From the NCBI RefSeq assembly GCF_032302195.1, contig NZ_CP135275.1, positions 5,462,001 through 5,526,000 of the forward strand: DNA of 64,000 nt. Direction: 5' to 3'. The stretch comes from Paenibacillus sp. MMS20-IR301. GTDB taxonomy: Bacteria; Bacillota; Bacilli; Paenibacillales; Paenibacillaceae. Below, piece after piece: positions 42,939-52,377 of the stretch. Position 1 is the stretch's first letter, and each line of letters starts with the position of its first letter. Made by a program: the position numbers and the translations under genes. Below the pieces are notes generated by a model, which saw nothing but the letters and a program-made list of their open reading frames with translations, searched no databases and was not told the origin of the DNA.

Positions 42939-42974
42939 ATTCAAATTAAGCTGTATATTACAGCTATTCTACGA

Positions 42975-43421
42975 TTACCGCTGGACCGGCTCGATCCGGT
43001 ACGTTCCGGCTGCGCCGCCTGCAGGCGCCTCGCCGTTAATCTGCCAGCCGAAGGATAACACATCCGCCAGCCGGTTAAGCTGGGACTCCGACAATTCCGC
43101 CTCGACGGCTTCCTGGCCCTCCTCAAGCTCCAGCTTCGGTTCAAGTCCAAAGGCTACAGCAATCCAGCTGCGGATCCCGCGGATCGTGTTGTATTTGATC
43201 TGGTAGCCTTCAGTTACAGCCTGCTTGAACAGCTCCGGCTGTTCACCGGCAAGCACAGCCAGCTGCCCGTAATCAAACTGGTATTCACTCTCGTCCGCCG
43301 GCAGCTCGCCAGAAGCAACCCGGCGCAGCAGCTCTTCATCGGACCAGCCCAGGGAGCGCAGCGACTCCACCAGCAGGGCGTCCCATTGCGACAATTTCAC
43401 TTTACTCTTCGTATCTGTCAT
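42975..43421 (-). CDS. Uncharacterised acidic protein
   Basis: A 148-residue soluble, acidic protein that I do not recognise. It has a helical start SQWDALLVESLRSLGWSDEELLRRVASGELP, a central FKQAVTEGYQIKYNTIRGIRSWIAVAFGL and a Gly-rich end. No signal peptide, membrane segment or metal motif is seen. GGAGGAG precedes the ATG. The 30-base gap to the oligopeptide-importer ATPase gene and the terminator after it suggest it is the last gene of that operon, but it has no known transport role. Confidence 0.55.
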   Translation of the reverse strand: MTDTKSKVKLSQWDALLVESLRSLGWSDEELLRRVASGELPADESEYQFDYGQLAVLAGEQPELFKQAVTEGYQIKYNTIRGIRSWIAVAFGLEPKLELEEGQEAVEAELSESQLNRLADVLSFGWQINGEAPAGGAAGTYRIEPVQR

Positions 43422-43451
43422 TGTATCTCCTCCTTATCTATAATAACTGCC

Positions 43452-44378
43452 TCAGCCGGCAAAATCCCCAGCCACGTAATGCCCCGGGCTGACTTCACGC
43501 AGCCCAGCCGGTTCCTCTCCGCCCCGCGTAACCGAATACGCATCCAGCTGTATCCGCTGGCTGGCCTTCAGCGGGTCTGTCTCCAGAATGGAGGACAGCA
43601 GCGCCTTGGTATACGGATGCAGCGGATTATCATACAGCTCATCGCTCGGGGCGACCTCAACCAGGCGTCCGCCGTACATGACGCCGATCCGGTCCGAGAT
43701 ATGCCGGACCATCGACAGATCATGGGCAATGAACAGATAGGTCAGTCCGAATTCGGACTGCAGATCCTCCAGCATATTGACGACCTGGGCCTGTACAGAG
43801 ACGTCCAGCGCCGAAATCGGCTCGTCACAGACGACGAACTCCGGCCGGACCGACAGCGCCCGGGCGATCGAGATCCGCTGGCGCTGGCCGCCGCTGAACT
43901 CATGGGGGAAGCGGTAGAGATGCTCCCGCTTCAGCCCGACCTTCTCCAGCAGCTCCGCCACCGCTTCCTTGCGCTCCCCGCCCTTATAGAGCCCGTGAAT
44001 GGCCATCGGCTCACTGATCAGCTCCAGCACGTTCAGACTCGGATTCAGCGAGGAATACGGGTCCTGGAAGATCGACTGGATCCGTCTGCGGAACGGCTTC
44101 AGCCCCTTCTCACCCAGCCTGCCAAGCGGCTGGCCGTCATAGAAGACCTCACCCTCTGTATAATCGTACAGCCGGAGCAGGCAGCGGCCAACGGTCGATT
44201 TGCCGCTGCCGGATTCACCGACCAGCCCGAAGGTCTCACCCTGGCGGATCTGGAAGCTGACACCGTCAACAGCCTTAAGCACAGCCGTATCGCGTCCGCG
44301 CATATCCTTGCCTTTGGAGAAATGCTTCTTCAGATTGTTCACATCTACAAGCACCTTGCTAACGCTGCCTTCACTCAA
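43452..44378 (-). CDS. Oligopeptide ABC transporter ATPase (OppF/DppF type)
   Basis: A 308-residue ATPase with Walker [11 protein letters not shown]-loop [15 protein letters not shown], signature [15 protein letters not shown], Walker [17 protein letters not shown] and the H-loop IAHDLSMV. The [13 protein letters not shown] and [19 protein letters not shown] stretches are typical of OppF. A TTG start at 44378 is chosen: GGGAGGG precedes it, the TTG overlaps the OppD stop (TTGA) and the family aligns from there. A frame from 44438 would lie inside the OppD gene. Lacks the long C-terminal tail of some OppF. Confidence 0.88.
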   Translation of the reverse strand: MSEGSVSKVLVDVNNLKKHFSKGKDMRGRDTAVLKAVDGVSFQIRQGETFGLVGESGSGKSTVGRCLLRLYDYTEGEVFYDGQPLGRLGEKGLKPFRRRIQSIFQDPYSSLNPSLNVLELISEPMAIHGLYKGGERKEAVAELLEKVGLKREHLYRFPHEFSGGQRQRISIARALSVRPEFVVCDEPISALDVSVQAQVVNMLEDLQSEFGLTYLFIAHDLSMVRHISDRIGVMYGGRLVEVAPSDELYDNPLHPYTKALLSSILETDPLKASQRIQLDAYSVTRGGEEPAGLREVSPGHYVAGDFAG

Positions 44379-45385
44379 AGGAATTCCCTCCCCACTGTTA
44401 CTTCCGCCTGCTCGCCAGCCCCTTCGGCCAGCCAGCACATGGAGCGGTGTCCCGGGGCCAGCTCCGTTACCGGCGGCCGTTCACTGCAGCGGTCGAAGGC
44501 CTGCGGGCAGCGGTCCATGAACGGGCAGCCGGACGGCGGATTCAGCAGATCAGGCGGTGTGCCTTCGATCGGTATCAGCCGCTCGCGCGCTCCGCCGCCG
44601 CGCTTCGGAATTGAACGGAGCAGCCCGCGGGTATACGGATGCTGGGGACGATAGAAGATATCCTCTACCGTTCCCTCCTCCATCACGAGCCCCCCGTACA
44701 TTACGATCACGCGTGTGCAGACCTGGGCGACTACACCGAGGTCGTGGGTAATCAGCGCCACCGCTGTATCTGAACGTTCCTTCAGCTCTTTGAACAGGTC
44801 GAGAATCTGCGCCTGAATCGTCGCATCCAGCGCCGTAGTCGGCTCATCCGCAATCAGCAGCTCCGGCTGGCAGGAGAGCGCCATTGCAATCATCACCCGC
44901 TGGCGCATCCCTCCGCTGAATTCATGCGGATATTGCTTCAGCCGCTGCTCCGGGTCGCGTATGCCGACCTCAAGGAGAATCTTTGCTGCTTCAGCATATG
45001 CCTCTGCCTTATTCAGTCCGCGGTGTCTGCGGATGACTTCCGTTAATTGCTGGCCTATTCGCTTCACCGGATTGAGCGAGGTCATCGGGTCCTGGAAGAC
45101 CATTGCAATCCGGTTGCCGCGCAGGGCCCGCCACTGTTTCTCATTAAGTCCTTTAAGATTCTCGCCGCGAAACTCCAGCTTATCAGCACTTATGCGGCCA
45201 GGCGGCGTAATCAGCGACATGATCGCCTTAGCGGTGACGCTTTTACCGCTGCCTGACTCTCCGACAATCCCTACAGTCTCTCCGGCATCTATATGGAAGC
45301 TGACTCCGCGGACAGCCTGATTCTCGCCGTCCCGGGTAGCAAATGAAACCTGTAAATTCTCAACTGACAGCAGCCGCTTAGTCAT
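44375..45385 (-). CDS. Oligopeptide ABC transporter ATPase (OppD/DppD type)
   Basis: A 336-residue ATPase with Walker [11 protein letters not shown]-loop [15 protein letters not shown], signature [15 protein letters not shown], Walker [17 protein letters not shown] and H-loop ITHDLGVV. The C-terminal [18 protein letters not shown] end ([27 protein letters not shown]) with its Cys cluster is typical of OppD/DppD and can hold an iron-sulfur cluster. It overlaps the OppF-type gene. Fourth of five genes in the importer operon. Confidence 0.92.
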   Translation of the reverse strand: MTKRLLSVENLQVSFATRDGENQAVRGVSFHIDAGETVGIVGESGSGKSVTAKAIMSLITPPGRISADKLEFRGENLKGLNEKQWRALRGNRIAMVFQDPMTSLNPVKRIGQQLTEVIRRHRGLNKAEAYAEAAKILLEVGIRDPEQRLKQYPHEFSGGMRQRVMIAMALSCQPELLIADEPTTALDATIQAQILDLFKELKERSDTAVALITHDLGVVAQVCTRVIVMYGGLVMEEGTVEDIFYRPQHPYTRGLLRSIPKRGGGARERLIPIEGTPPDLLNPPSGCPFMDRCPQAFDRCSERPPVTELAPGHRSMCWLAEGAGEQAEVTVGREFL

Positions 45386-45399
45386 GATGTTCCACTCCC

Positions 45400-46245
45400 C
45401 TATCTCCGGATCAGCTTCGGTTCAAAGCCGACCCGCAAAATATCACCCAGTACATTAAAGCTCAGCACAGTCAGCAGAATCATCAGCCCCGGAAACAGCG
45501 CCAGATAAGGCGCCTGGGCAATGTAACCCTGTGCGCTGTTCAGCATGCTGCCCCAGGTGGCATTCGGCGGCTGTACCCCGAAGCCGAGGAAGCTGAGTGA
45601 TGATTCCATCATAATGGCGGAAGCGATATTATTCGTCGCACCTACAATAATAACCGGTATAAGCCCGGGCAGAATATGCCGCCAGATCATGCCGAAGGCG
45701 CTTTGTCCGGATGCTTTCGCATACAGCACATACTCGCGTTCCTTAATCGTCAGTGTCTCTGCACGGACGACACGGGCCACGTTCATCCACATCAGCAGGG
45801 CAATGATAATAATCAGATTGCCGATGCTCGGCTTCAGATAGACACTGAGCAGAAGCAGAATCAGGAAGGACGGAATCGACATGATGATATCCAGCATCCG
45901 CATCAGCAGATTATCGAGCCAGCCGCCGAAATATCCGCTGATTACCCCGACCAGCACTCCGACGAAGGTAGCAACAATCATGGAGGCGAAGCCGACCAGC
46001 AGCGAGACGCGGCCGCCGTATAGGGCTCTGGACAGATAGTCCCGGCCGTAATCATCCGTTCCGAACAGATGCCCGGCTCCGGGCTTCGTCAGCCGTGCCA
46101 TCGCATCCATCGCATTAGGATCATACCCGGACAAGAAGGCGAAGATAGCTCCCAGTGTAAAAATAGCCAATATAACAAGTGCAGCGACACCCAGACCATT
46201 CGTAAACAGCTCTGACTGCAAATTTTTCCATTTACTGCGGTTCAT
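45400..46245 (-). CDS. Oligopeptide ABC transporter permease (OppC/DppC type)
   Basis: A 281-residue permease with an N-terminal signal-anchor-like helix and about six membrane helices. The loop REYVLYAKASGQSAFGMIWRHILPGLIPVII is the EAA region; FLGFGVQPPNATWGSMLNSAQGYIA is the OppC end signature. It pairs with the OppB-type permease seven bases upstream. Confidence 0.92.
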   Translation of the reverse strand: MNRSKWKNLQSELFTNGLGVAALVILAIFTLGAIFAFLSGYDPNAMDAMARLTKPGAGHLFGTDDYGRDYLSRALYGGRVSLLVGFASMIVATFVGVLVGVISGYFGGWLDNLLMRMLDIIMSIPSFLILLLLSVYLKPSIGNLIIIIALLMWMNVARVVRAETLTIKEREYVLYAKASGQSAFGMIWRHILPGLIPVIIVGATNNIASAIMMESSLSFLGFGVQPPNATWGSMLNSAQGYIAQAPYLALFPGLMILLTVLSFNVLGDILRVGFEPKLIRR

Positions 46246-46252
46246 CCTGAGG

Positions 46253-47203
46253 TCACCCCTTTAATTTAATACGCGGATCGACAAAGCTGTAGAGAATATC
46301 CGCCGCCAGATTACCGACAATGAGCATCAGTGAGGAGAACAGCGTAATACCCATAATCACGGGATAATCCATCCCCTTGACTGCCGTCATCCCCAGGGAG
46401 CCGATACCCGGCCAGGAGAATACTGTTTCTGTCACAATCGCTCCGGCCACCAGATCCCCCATCGACATGCCAAGCAGCGTAATTACCGGCAGCAGCACAT
46501 GCTTCAGGACATGGCGGAACAGAATCGTCGATTTCTTCGAGCCAAACGCATACTGGATCTGCACATATTCCTCTTTCAGCTGTCCGATCGTGCTGGAACG
46601 GATATATCTTACATAACCGGCCAGGAAGCCGAAAGCCAGCACCGTGCAAGGCAGGATGCCGTGCTTCAGCACATCCAGCGGCGACTCTACACCAATGGTG
46701 CGCATCCCCATACTCGGCAGCAGATGCAGCTTAATCGCGAACAGATACATCAGCAGAATCGCCAGCCAGAACAGCGGAATGGAGATCCCGACATAGGATA
46801 TGAAATTGATCAGCTTATCCGCCCAGCGGTTGCGGTTCGCACCGGCAATCAGGCCAAGCGGAATCGCCAGAATTACAGCCAGCGCAATCGCGCTGCCCAT
46901 CAGGCCGGCTGTTGCCGGCAGGCGCTCCAGAATCTGCCCCAGCACCGGCTGGTGATTAATGAGGGAATACCCGAAGTTGCCCCGGAACATCTCCTTAATC
47001 CAGATGAAATATTGAATATAGGCAGGCTTATCCAGCCCCAGATTGTGGCGGATGCGTTCAATATCATCAGCATGCATATTAGGGGTAACAAAGGACAGCA
47101 CCGGGTCTCCCGGAGCCAGCTTGATCATGGTAAAACAGACGACCGATACAAAAAACAGCATCGGCAGTGTTTGCAGCAACCTTCGGACGATGAGTTGTCT
47201 CAT
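46253..47203 (-). CDS. Oligopeptide ABC transporter permease (OppB/DppB type)
   Basis: A 316-residue permease. The ATG at 47203 is chosen because GGGAGA precedes it and the OppB start MRQLIVRRLLQTLP aligns; the frame from 47233 would begin inside the terminator palindrome. Signature LAPGDPVLSF near the start, the EAA-type loop, and the end ETVFSWPGIGSLGMTAVKGMDYPVIMGITL are as in OppB/DppB. Second gene of the operon, after an attenuator-like hairpin. Confidence 0.9.
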   Translation of the reverse strand: MRQLIVRRLLQTLPMLFFVSVVCFTMIKLAPGDPVLSFVTPNMHADDIERIRHNLGLDKPAYIQYFIWIKEMFRGNFGYSLINHQPVLGQILERLPATAGLMGSAIALAVILAIPLGLIAGANRNRWADKLINFISYVGISIPLFWLAILLMYLFAIKLHLLPSMGMRTIGVESPLDVLKHGILPCTVLAFGFLAGYVRYIRSSTIGQLKEEYVQIQYAFGSKKSTILFRHVLKHVLLPVITLLGMSMGDLVAGAIVTETVFSWPGIGSLGMTAVKGMDYPVIMGITLFSSLMLIVGNLAADILYSFVDPRIKLKG

Positions 47204-47232
47204 GCGCGGATTCTCCCAGCTCTTAACCGGCA

Positions 47233-47262
47233 AAAAATAAGCTGGCGCGCCAGCTTATTTTT
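47233..47262 (-). terminator. Attenuator-like terminator inside the Opp operon
   Basis: A perfect 30-bp palindrome with a GCTGGCG/CGCCAGC core and A/T arms, giving on the minus strand a GC stem followed by a T run. It lies 26 bases after the binding-protein stop and before the OppB start. Such a site usually lets most transcripts end after the binding-protein gene, so that protein is made in excess over the membrane parts. Confidence 0.8.
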
Positions 47263-47287
47263 GTGCCGTGCTTATTTTTTACGGTAA

Positions 47288-48907
47288 TTATTTCTGATAA
47301 ATCTTGGACAGGTCCTCGAAAATAACCACCGGCTTCAGTACAGCTTCATCAATACCGCCGTAGTTCTTGGATACAGCAACAACAGTCTTAGTATAAGCGA
47401 TCGGGTAGATCGGCGCATCTTCAGCGATAATCTCCTGTACCTGCTTGTAGATATCGGCACGTTTCACAGGATCGGCTTCGCCGGCACCATCATTCATCAG
47501 CTTATCAACTTCGCTGTTCGAATAATGCGAGTAGTTGGAAGAGCTGTCCGTAGTGAAGAGGATACGGTAAGCGTCAGGATCATAGCCCATGATATAACCG
47601 GTCAATGCCAGTTCGTAGTCGGTAGATTTCAGATCAATGAACTTCTGTACCCAGGCCGAGGAATCCATGTTCTGCAGTTCAACTTCTACACCGGCAGCCT
47701 TCAGCTTCTGCTGCACATACAGGGAGATCGCTTCCTGTGCCTTGTTACCGCTCTGTACAATATAACGGAGCTTCAGGTTGCTCTCGCCCGCAGCCGCCAG
47801 CAGTTCCTTGGCCTTGGCAGCATCATTATCGAAGGTAGTTACATCATTAGTGAAATACAGCGCGTCCGGAGTCAGGAATGACTTCGCCGGGTCAGCATAT
47901 TCACTGGAAGTGTACGCTGTCTGGATCAGCTCGTCGCGGCTCAGGGCCAGGGACAGGGCTTGACGGACTTCTTTTTTGGCAAGAGCGCCGGTATCACTGT
48001 TCGCATTGAACATCAGATAAGCCAGACGGCCTTCACTGTAAGGCAGAATTTCAAAGTTGTTAGTAGCTTGAATCGTTGCTACATCCTTCGGATCAAGGTA
48101 CTGCACGTTAATCTCGCCGTTCTGCAGGGCAAGGTTCGCAGCATTGGTATCCTTGGCAATCCGGTAGGTTACAGAGTCCAGATGCGGCTTACCGCCGAAG
48201 TAGTTATCGAACCGCTCAAGCGTCAAGTATTCGCCGGCTTTGTATTCTTTGAACTTGAACGGACCGGAGCCTACAGGAGCCGCGTTCTTGGTGCTCTTCT
48301 CCAGATCGGTCTCATTCTCAAAAATATGCTTCGGAATCGGGGACACCTGCACCAGCGTTGCTTCAAACGCCGGGCTGACCTGCGGCAGCTGGAATTCAAC
48401 TGTCAGATCATCGACCTTAACCGCCTTGACCGCCTTGTCGCCAATCAGGAAGTTGGCTCTCAGGAAGCTGTTCTGCTTCTCGTCAAGGATACTGTCGATA
48501 GTGAACACTACATCATCCGCCGTCAGCTTCTCACCGTCATGCCAGGTAAGTCCGTCCTTAAGCTTCAGTGTGTAAGTAAGGTTATCAGCCGAAGGTGTCA
48601 GGCTCTCAGCCAGGTAGAAGGTCTTCTCCCCATTGTTCACCTGGAACAGCGGTGCATACAGCGCCTGGTCAATCGTCAGGCTGACACGGTCACCGGCATA
48701 GTTCGGGTTAAGCACAACAGGATCAGATGCGACCCCGATAATCAAGCTGCCGCCATCCTTCGGTTCGCCTGCAGCAGGCTGCTGCGTTTCCGCCGGTGAC
48801 TGGCTGGCACCCGCATTTGTCGATGCCGCATTATTTCCATTAGAGCAAGCACTAATCACTAGTGTTAATATCATCAGCATAATAACCCCGGATAATCCTT
48901 TACGCAT
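47288..48907 (-). CDS. Oligopeptide ABC transporter substrate-binding lipoprotein
   Basis: A 539-residue family-5 binding protein (OppA/DppA type). The lipoprotein signal MRKGLSGVIMLMILTLVISAC ends in ISAC. Mature features: PKDGGSLIIGVASDPVVLNPNYAG, LTYTLKLKDGLTWHDGEKLTADDVVFTI, and NTDALAL/ALSLALSRDEL-type stretches (KKEVRQALSLALSRDELI). The size and WHDGEKLTADDVVFT motif are standard for peptide and nickel-peptide binders. It is the first gene of the five-gene importer, with a strong promoter 50 bases upstream. Which peptides it binds is not evident. Confidence 0.92.
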   Translation of the reverse strand: MRKGLSGVIMLMILTLVISACSNGNNAASTNAGASQSPAETQQPAAGEPKDGGSLIIGVASDPVVLNPNYAGDRVSLTIDQALYAPLFQVNNGEKTFYLAESLTPSADNLTYTLKLKDGLTWHDGEKLTADDVVFTIDSILDEKQNSFLRANFLIGDKAVKAVKVDDLTVEFQLPQVSPAFEATLVQVSPIPKHIFENETDLEKSTKNAAPVGSGPFKFKEYKAGEYLTLERFDNYFGGKPHLDSVTYRIAKDTNAANLALQNGEINVQYLDPKDVATIQATNNFEILPYSEGRLAYLMFNANSDTGALAKKEVRQALSLALSRDELIQTAYTSSEYADPAKSFLTPDALYFTNDVTTFDNDAAKAKELLAAAGESNLKLRYIVQSGNKAQEAISLYVQQKLKAAGVEVELQNMDSSAWVQKFIDLKSTDYELALTGYIMGYDPDAYRILFTTDSSSNYSHYSNSEVDKLMNDGAGEADPVKRADIYKQVQEIIAEDAPIYPIAYTKTVVAVSKNYGGIDEAVLKPVVIFEDLSKIYQK

Positions 48908-48957
48908 ATGTTTCTCTCCTCCATGACTGTGAGTTATCTCACTCTGTGTGTTATGCG

Positions 48958-48986
48958 ATTATATATCGGAATAGTCGGAATTACAA
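48958..48986 (-). promoter_or_regulatory. Sigma-A promoter of the Opp operon
   Basis: On the minus strand TTGTAA (48986-48981), a 17-base spacer and a perfect TATAAT (48963-48958). It lies 50 bases upstream of the binding-protein start, leaving a leader of roughly 44 bases that holds GAGGAG. Confidence 0.8.
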
Positions 48987-49028
48987 TGTATTAATTTTCC
49001 ACTACTAAAAATTAATATACCGCCCCTG

Positions 49029-49475
49029 CTACAGCGCAGAATCCTCCGCATTCCAGACTCTGACTTCCTGCATAATATCCCCGCGCCGCAAGGCATCTGC
49101 ATGCTCCATCCCCTCAATTACCCTGCCGAACACTGTATGCCAGCCGTCAAGATAATCGAAGTCATCATAGCAGATAAAAAACTGGCAGGAGCCTGTACCC
49201 GGCCCGAAATGGGCCATCGATAACGCCCCGCGCACATGCTTATGCGGATTCCCCTGTGTCTCGCAGGGAATACGGTCCGTACCGCCCCTGCCGGTACCGT
49301 CCGGGCAGCCGCCCTGGGCGACAAAACCGCGGACTACGCGCTGGAAAGTCAGGCCGTTGTAAAAGCCGCTGTTCGCCAGCTTTTCAAAATTGGCTACCGT
49401 TCCCGGGGCCTCCTGCTCAAACAGCTCCAGCCGGATCTCCTGTCCTTTACTCAGCTGTATGCTTGCCAGTTTCAT
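49029..49475 (-). CDS. Cyclophilin-type peptidyl-prolyl isomerase
   Basis: A 148-residue cytoplasmic cyclophilin. Family segments: [40 protein letters not shown] (catalytic Arg in FQRV), [29 protein letters not shown]. It isomerises X-Pro bonds. Compared with typical bacterial cyclophilins it is slightly short, and the usual SMAxxGPNTGxSQFFI is [18 protein letters not shown], so it is complete. Its start overlaps the stop of the small upstream gene (ATGA). Confidence 0.92.
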   Translation of the reverse strand: MKLASIQLSKGQEIRLELFEQEAPGTVANFEKLANSGFYNGLTFQRVVRGFVAQGGCPDGTGRGGTDRIPCETQGNPHKHVRGALSMAHFGPGTGSCQFFICYDDFDYLDGWHTVFGRVIEGMEHADALRRGDIMQEVRVWNAEDSAL

Positions 49476-49690
49476 AGTTTCCCCTCCGCATCTTCAGTCC
49501 CCGTACCTGCGGGAACTCCAATATGGGCCACGGTCTTAGCCGGCTGCTCCGGCGCATAGATCTCCTGAACATCCTCATCCGTCAGCGGCCGGAGTGCTCC
49601 GCCCTCACCATACAGAAGCACCTCGGCGCGCGGATTCATGGCCAGGAGCAGATTGATTAATTGCTGTACCTTCAAAGGCGTCTTCTCCAT
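49472..49690 (-). CDS. Small uncharacterised protein before the cyclophilin
   Basis: A 72-residue protein. The N-terminal half [43 protein letters not shown] looks like the small Bacillales domain that begins with a helix and AEVL and ends with a beta pair; the C-terminal tail is Gly/Thr-rich. Two ATGs are adjacent (49693, 49690); GGAGTGAG spacing favours the second. It is coupled to the cyclophilin gene by an ATGA overlap, so the two are co-translated. No function is known to me. Confidence 0.6.
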   Translation of the reverse strand: MEKTPLKVQQLINLLLAMNPRAEVLLYGEGGALRPLTDEDVQEIYAPEQPAKTVAHIGVPAGTGTEDAEGKL

Positions 49691-49899
49691 CATCTCACTC
49701 CAATCTGCATATCGTAGGATCCCTAATGTTTGGTCTATGCGGTATTGTACAACAGCTTCCCGGGAGATACCAATCCATAAATTACCTGAAGCGGCGCTAT
49801 ATTTTTGAAAAACCGGAATTAGTCCCGTACCTCTCTAAATATATTGAATACATATAATCCATATCATCTATCTGCGAATCAGAAGGGGATGTTCGATTT

Positions 49900-49932
49900 A
49901 TGTTGACCTTATCCTGGAGCGGCTGGGTATGA
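49900..49932 (+). CDS. 10-codon leader ORF upstream of the twin glycosyltransferase
   Basis: A minimal ORF coding MLTLSWSGWV, with AGAAGGGG about ten bases before its ATG. Its TGA overlaps the ATG of the glycosyltransferase gene (ATGA at 49929-49932), so translation of the leader would deliver ribosomes to the large gene. It has no known family. It could be chance, but the exact overlap and the good ribosome binding site argue for coupling. Confidence 0.4.
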   Translation: MLTLSWSGWV

Positions 49933-51749
49933 GCGGGGCCCGGACCCGGGTTCTGCTGGGCAGCCCGATCCATCAAAAACCGGCTATTCTAGAGCAATTC
50001 CTGAATTCCCTGCTGCGTCTCCGCCTCAACCATATTGAACTGCATTTCTATTTCATTGATGATAACCAGGACGAAGCCTCCAGCCGGCTTCTGCAGCAGT
50101 TCGCCGGGAGCGGCCGGGAAGTCTTCCTGCAGACCTCAGGGTTCCATGACGCCTATATCCGTGACGACACCACCCACTTCTGGAACTCCAATCTGGTGTG
50201 GAAGGTGGCCGCTTTCAAGAATCTGATGATCCGCCGGGCGGATGCCTTCGGGTATGATTATCTCTTCCTGATTGATTCCGATCTCATTCTGCATCCGGAC
50301 ACACTGCTGCACCTGCTTGCCACGGACAAGGATATTATCTCTGAGGTGTTCTGGACCCAGTGGCAGCCGGGTGCGATTATGCAGCCGCAGGTCTGGGTTC
50401 ATGACGAATACAACCAATGGGAGGTGCTTCCCGGCGAGCAGCTCTCCCGCGAGGAGATTAACCACCGGTTCCATGCCTTCCTGCAGAAGCTCCAGCAGCC
50501 GGGCGTCTATGAGGTCGGCGGCCTCGGCGCCTGCACGCTGATCAGCAGCCGGGCGATTGCCTCCGGCGTCAGCTATGACCGGGTCCGCAACATCTCTTAC
50601 TGGGGTGAGGACCGCCATTTCTGCATCCGGGCAGCTGCGCTCGGCATCCCGCTGTTCGTGGACACCCACTACCCGGCGCTGCATCTCTACAGGGACAGCG
50701 ACCTGCAGAAGGTGGCGGAATTCGTTCAGGCGGAGGAGGCGGATGCGGGGAATCAAGCCGTAAAAGCTCCCCCGGGCGAGGCGGATGACGCCCCGGCGGA
50801 CAAAAGAGCGCTGGACGGGGCCGCCCAGTGGGATGCACTGTGGTCCAAGGCCGAGGCGCAGCGGCGCTTGTCGAAGGAGCCGCTGGCGCCCGGCGGGGAC
50901 GGCAGCGCGGCAGAGCCGCCGGACAGGAATCCGGCGGCAGGCGGTGAGGCCGATGCGGCGAGCGGAGCTGATGCAGAGGCCCTGGCCGCTGACGCAGAGG
51001 TGGAGGCGGCAGCGGGCAAGGCGATAGATGGGGCCGGCGGCGAAGCGGCCCGGCGGCCGAAGCTGACGCTCACGATGGTCGTCAAGAATGAGGGCAAGCG
51101 CTTCCTGCGGCAGGTGCTGCAGGAGCACCGCCAATATATCGATGAGGCAGTCATCATCGATGACGGCAGTACCGATGACACGGCAGAGATATGCCGGGAG
51201 GTGCTTCAGGGAATTCCGCTGCATCTGGTGCGTAATGATGTTTCCCGCTTCAATCATGAATCGGAGCTGCGCAAGCAGCAGTGGGAGGCGGTCGTGCAGA
51301 CGGGGCCGGAATGGATTCTAAGTCTGGATGCCGATGAAATGTTTGAGTCCGGGTTCCGCAGCGAAGTGGATTCCCTGCTGCGTACGGATAACTGCGACCT
51401 GTTCTGCTTCAGGCTCTACGACTTCTGGAACGACAATCATTACCGGGAAGATATGTACTGGCGCTCCCATCAGAGCTACCGTCCCTTCCTGGTCCGTTAC
51501 CGGGAGGATTTCAATTACCTCTGGAATGACCTGCCGCAGCACTCCGGGCGGCTGCCGGAGAATGTATTTGAGCTGTCCCACCAGCTGAGCAATCTGCGGC
51601 TGAAGCATCTCGGCTGGTCGAAGCCGGAATACCGGCTGGAGAAATATTTGCGCTACATGACGCTTGACCCGGACGGCCAATACGGCTGGAAGGAGCAGTA
51701 TCTGTCCATTCTTGACCCGCATCCTCATCTGGTGCCCTGGAGCGAATAA
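49929..51749 (+). CDS. Two-domain glycosyltransferase with Ala-rich linker
   Basis: A 606-residue protein. The N-terminal domain (about 1-265) is GT-A-like: FIDDNQDE, the metal-binding LFLIDSDLILHPDTLL (DxD) and SYWGEDRHFCIRAAALG. The C-terminal domain (about 377-606) is a GT2-type enzyme: KLTLTMVVKNEGKRFLRQVL, AVIIDDGSTDDTAEI, SLDADEMF (DxD) and a long YRPFLVR region. Between them about 100 residues are rich in Ala, Gly, Asp and Glu with very GC-rich codons, an apparently disordered linker. Two GT domains suggest addition of two sugars in turn. The substrate, perhaps a surface or spore-coat glycan, is inferred only from family habit. The start codon overlaps the leader ORF stop. Confidence 0.85.
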   Translation: MSGARTRVLLGSPIHQKPAILEQFLNSLLRLRLNHIELHFYFIDDNQDEASSRLLQQFAGSGREVFLQTSGFHDAYIRDDTTHFWNSNLVWKVAAFKNLMIRRADAFGYDYLFLIDSDLILHPDTLLHLLATDKDIISEVFWTQWQPGAIMQPQVWVHDEYNQWEVLPGEQLSREEINHRFHAFLQKLQQPGVYEVGGLGACTLISSRAIASGVSYDRVRNISYWGEDRHFCIRAAALGIPLFVDTHYPALHLYRDSDLQKVAEFVQAEEADAGNQAVKAPPGEADDAPADKRALDGAAQWDALWSKAEAQRRLSKEPLAPGGDGSAAEPPDRNPAAGGEADAASGADAEALAADAEVEAAAGKAIDGAGGEAARRPKLTLTMVVKNEGKRFLRQVLQEHRQYIDEAVIIDDGSTDDTAEICREVLQGIPLHLVRNDVSRFNHESELRKQQWEAVVQTGPEWILSLDADEMFESGFRSEVDSLLRTDNCDLFCFRLYDFWNDNHYREDMYWRSHQSYRPFLVRYREDFNYLWNDLPQHSGRLPENVFELSHQLSNLRLKHLGWSKPEYRLEKYLRYMTLDPDGQYGWKEQYLSILDPHPHLVPWSE

Positions 51750-52370
51750 CAGAAGTATAATAGAAGTTCCAATAAACAAACATAGCCAAACTCCAGCCCC
51801 AAGACTACAAGCCGAGTCTTTAGATTATAACTAATAATTAACGCTCAACCTGGTGAAATCTCATCCTGTCCGGTATCATGGGAGCCAAAAGGTGCCGGGA
51901 GTACTGTACTTTATCGCAGTTATAGCTACTTATTTTGAACTGGAGAACTTCCTGATTCCGCAGCACATCTTGCCCGAATTGCAAGTTACGAGTAGGCTGC
52001 TATAGGACTACCGCTCATGTTATAACTGTAATTTGTACAACTATAACGCTTCATTCCTGCGCAGGAACATTTCTAATTGCACTTTGTACACTTAAAAATG
52101 GCTTCTTTGCTGCAAAAGAACAATTTCCCTACTTTTAATTGTACAGAATACAGTTATCCCTAGACATGCGGGTTTTCGCCGGCTTTTAATTGCACAGAAT
52201 ACAACTATTATCCGCTTTTGGCTCCACGCTGCTCCTAAATGCGCGGTGCTTAGCCCACGGCGGCTGTCAAACCTCTTGATTAATGCTGCGCAACCATCTG
52301 GTCTGCTGCACAGGCCACGTACATTTTTAATACAACGCGCGAAGATTTTTAGAGCTGTATAAAGTAGTAC
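51750..52370. repeat. Gene-free stretch with TAATTGYAC...ATACA repeats
   Basis: No coding frame is supported between the glycosyltransferase and clpB. From 52028 to 52210 four motifs of one type recur: GTAATTTGTACAACTATAAC near 52028, TAATTGCACTTTGTACACTT near 52075, TAATTGTACAGAATACAGTT near 52137 and TAATTGCACAGAATACAACT near 52188. The last two are 51 bases apart. The style matches the motifs at 25789-25910. Confidence 0.5.
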
Positions 52371-52377
52371 AAAAAAA

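Noticed and set aside
50136..51257. 373-residue minus-strand frame in the glycosyltransferase gene
   Set aside because: Shadow frame in very GC-rich DNA; composition is Arg/Leu/Pro-rich and resembles no protein.
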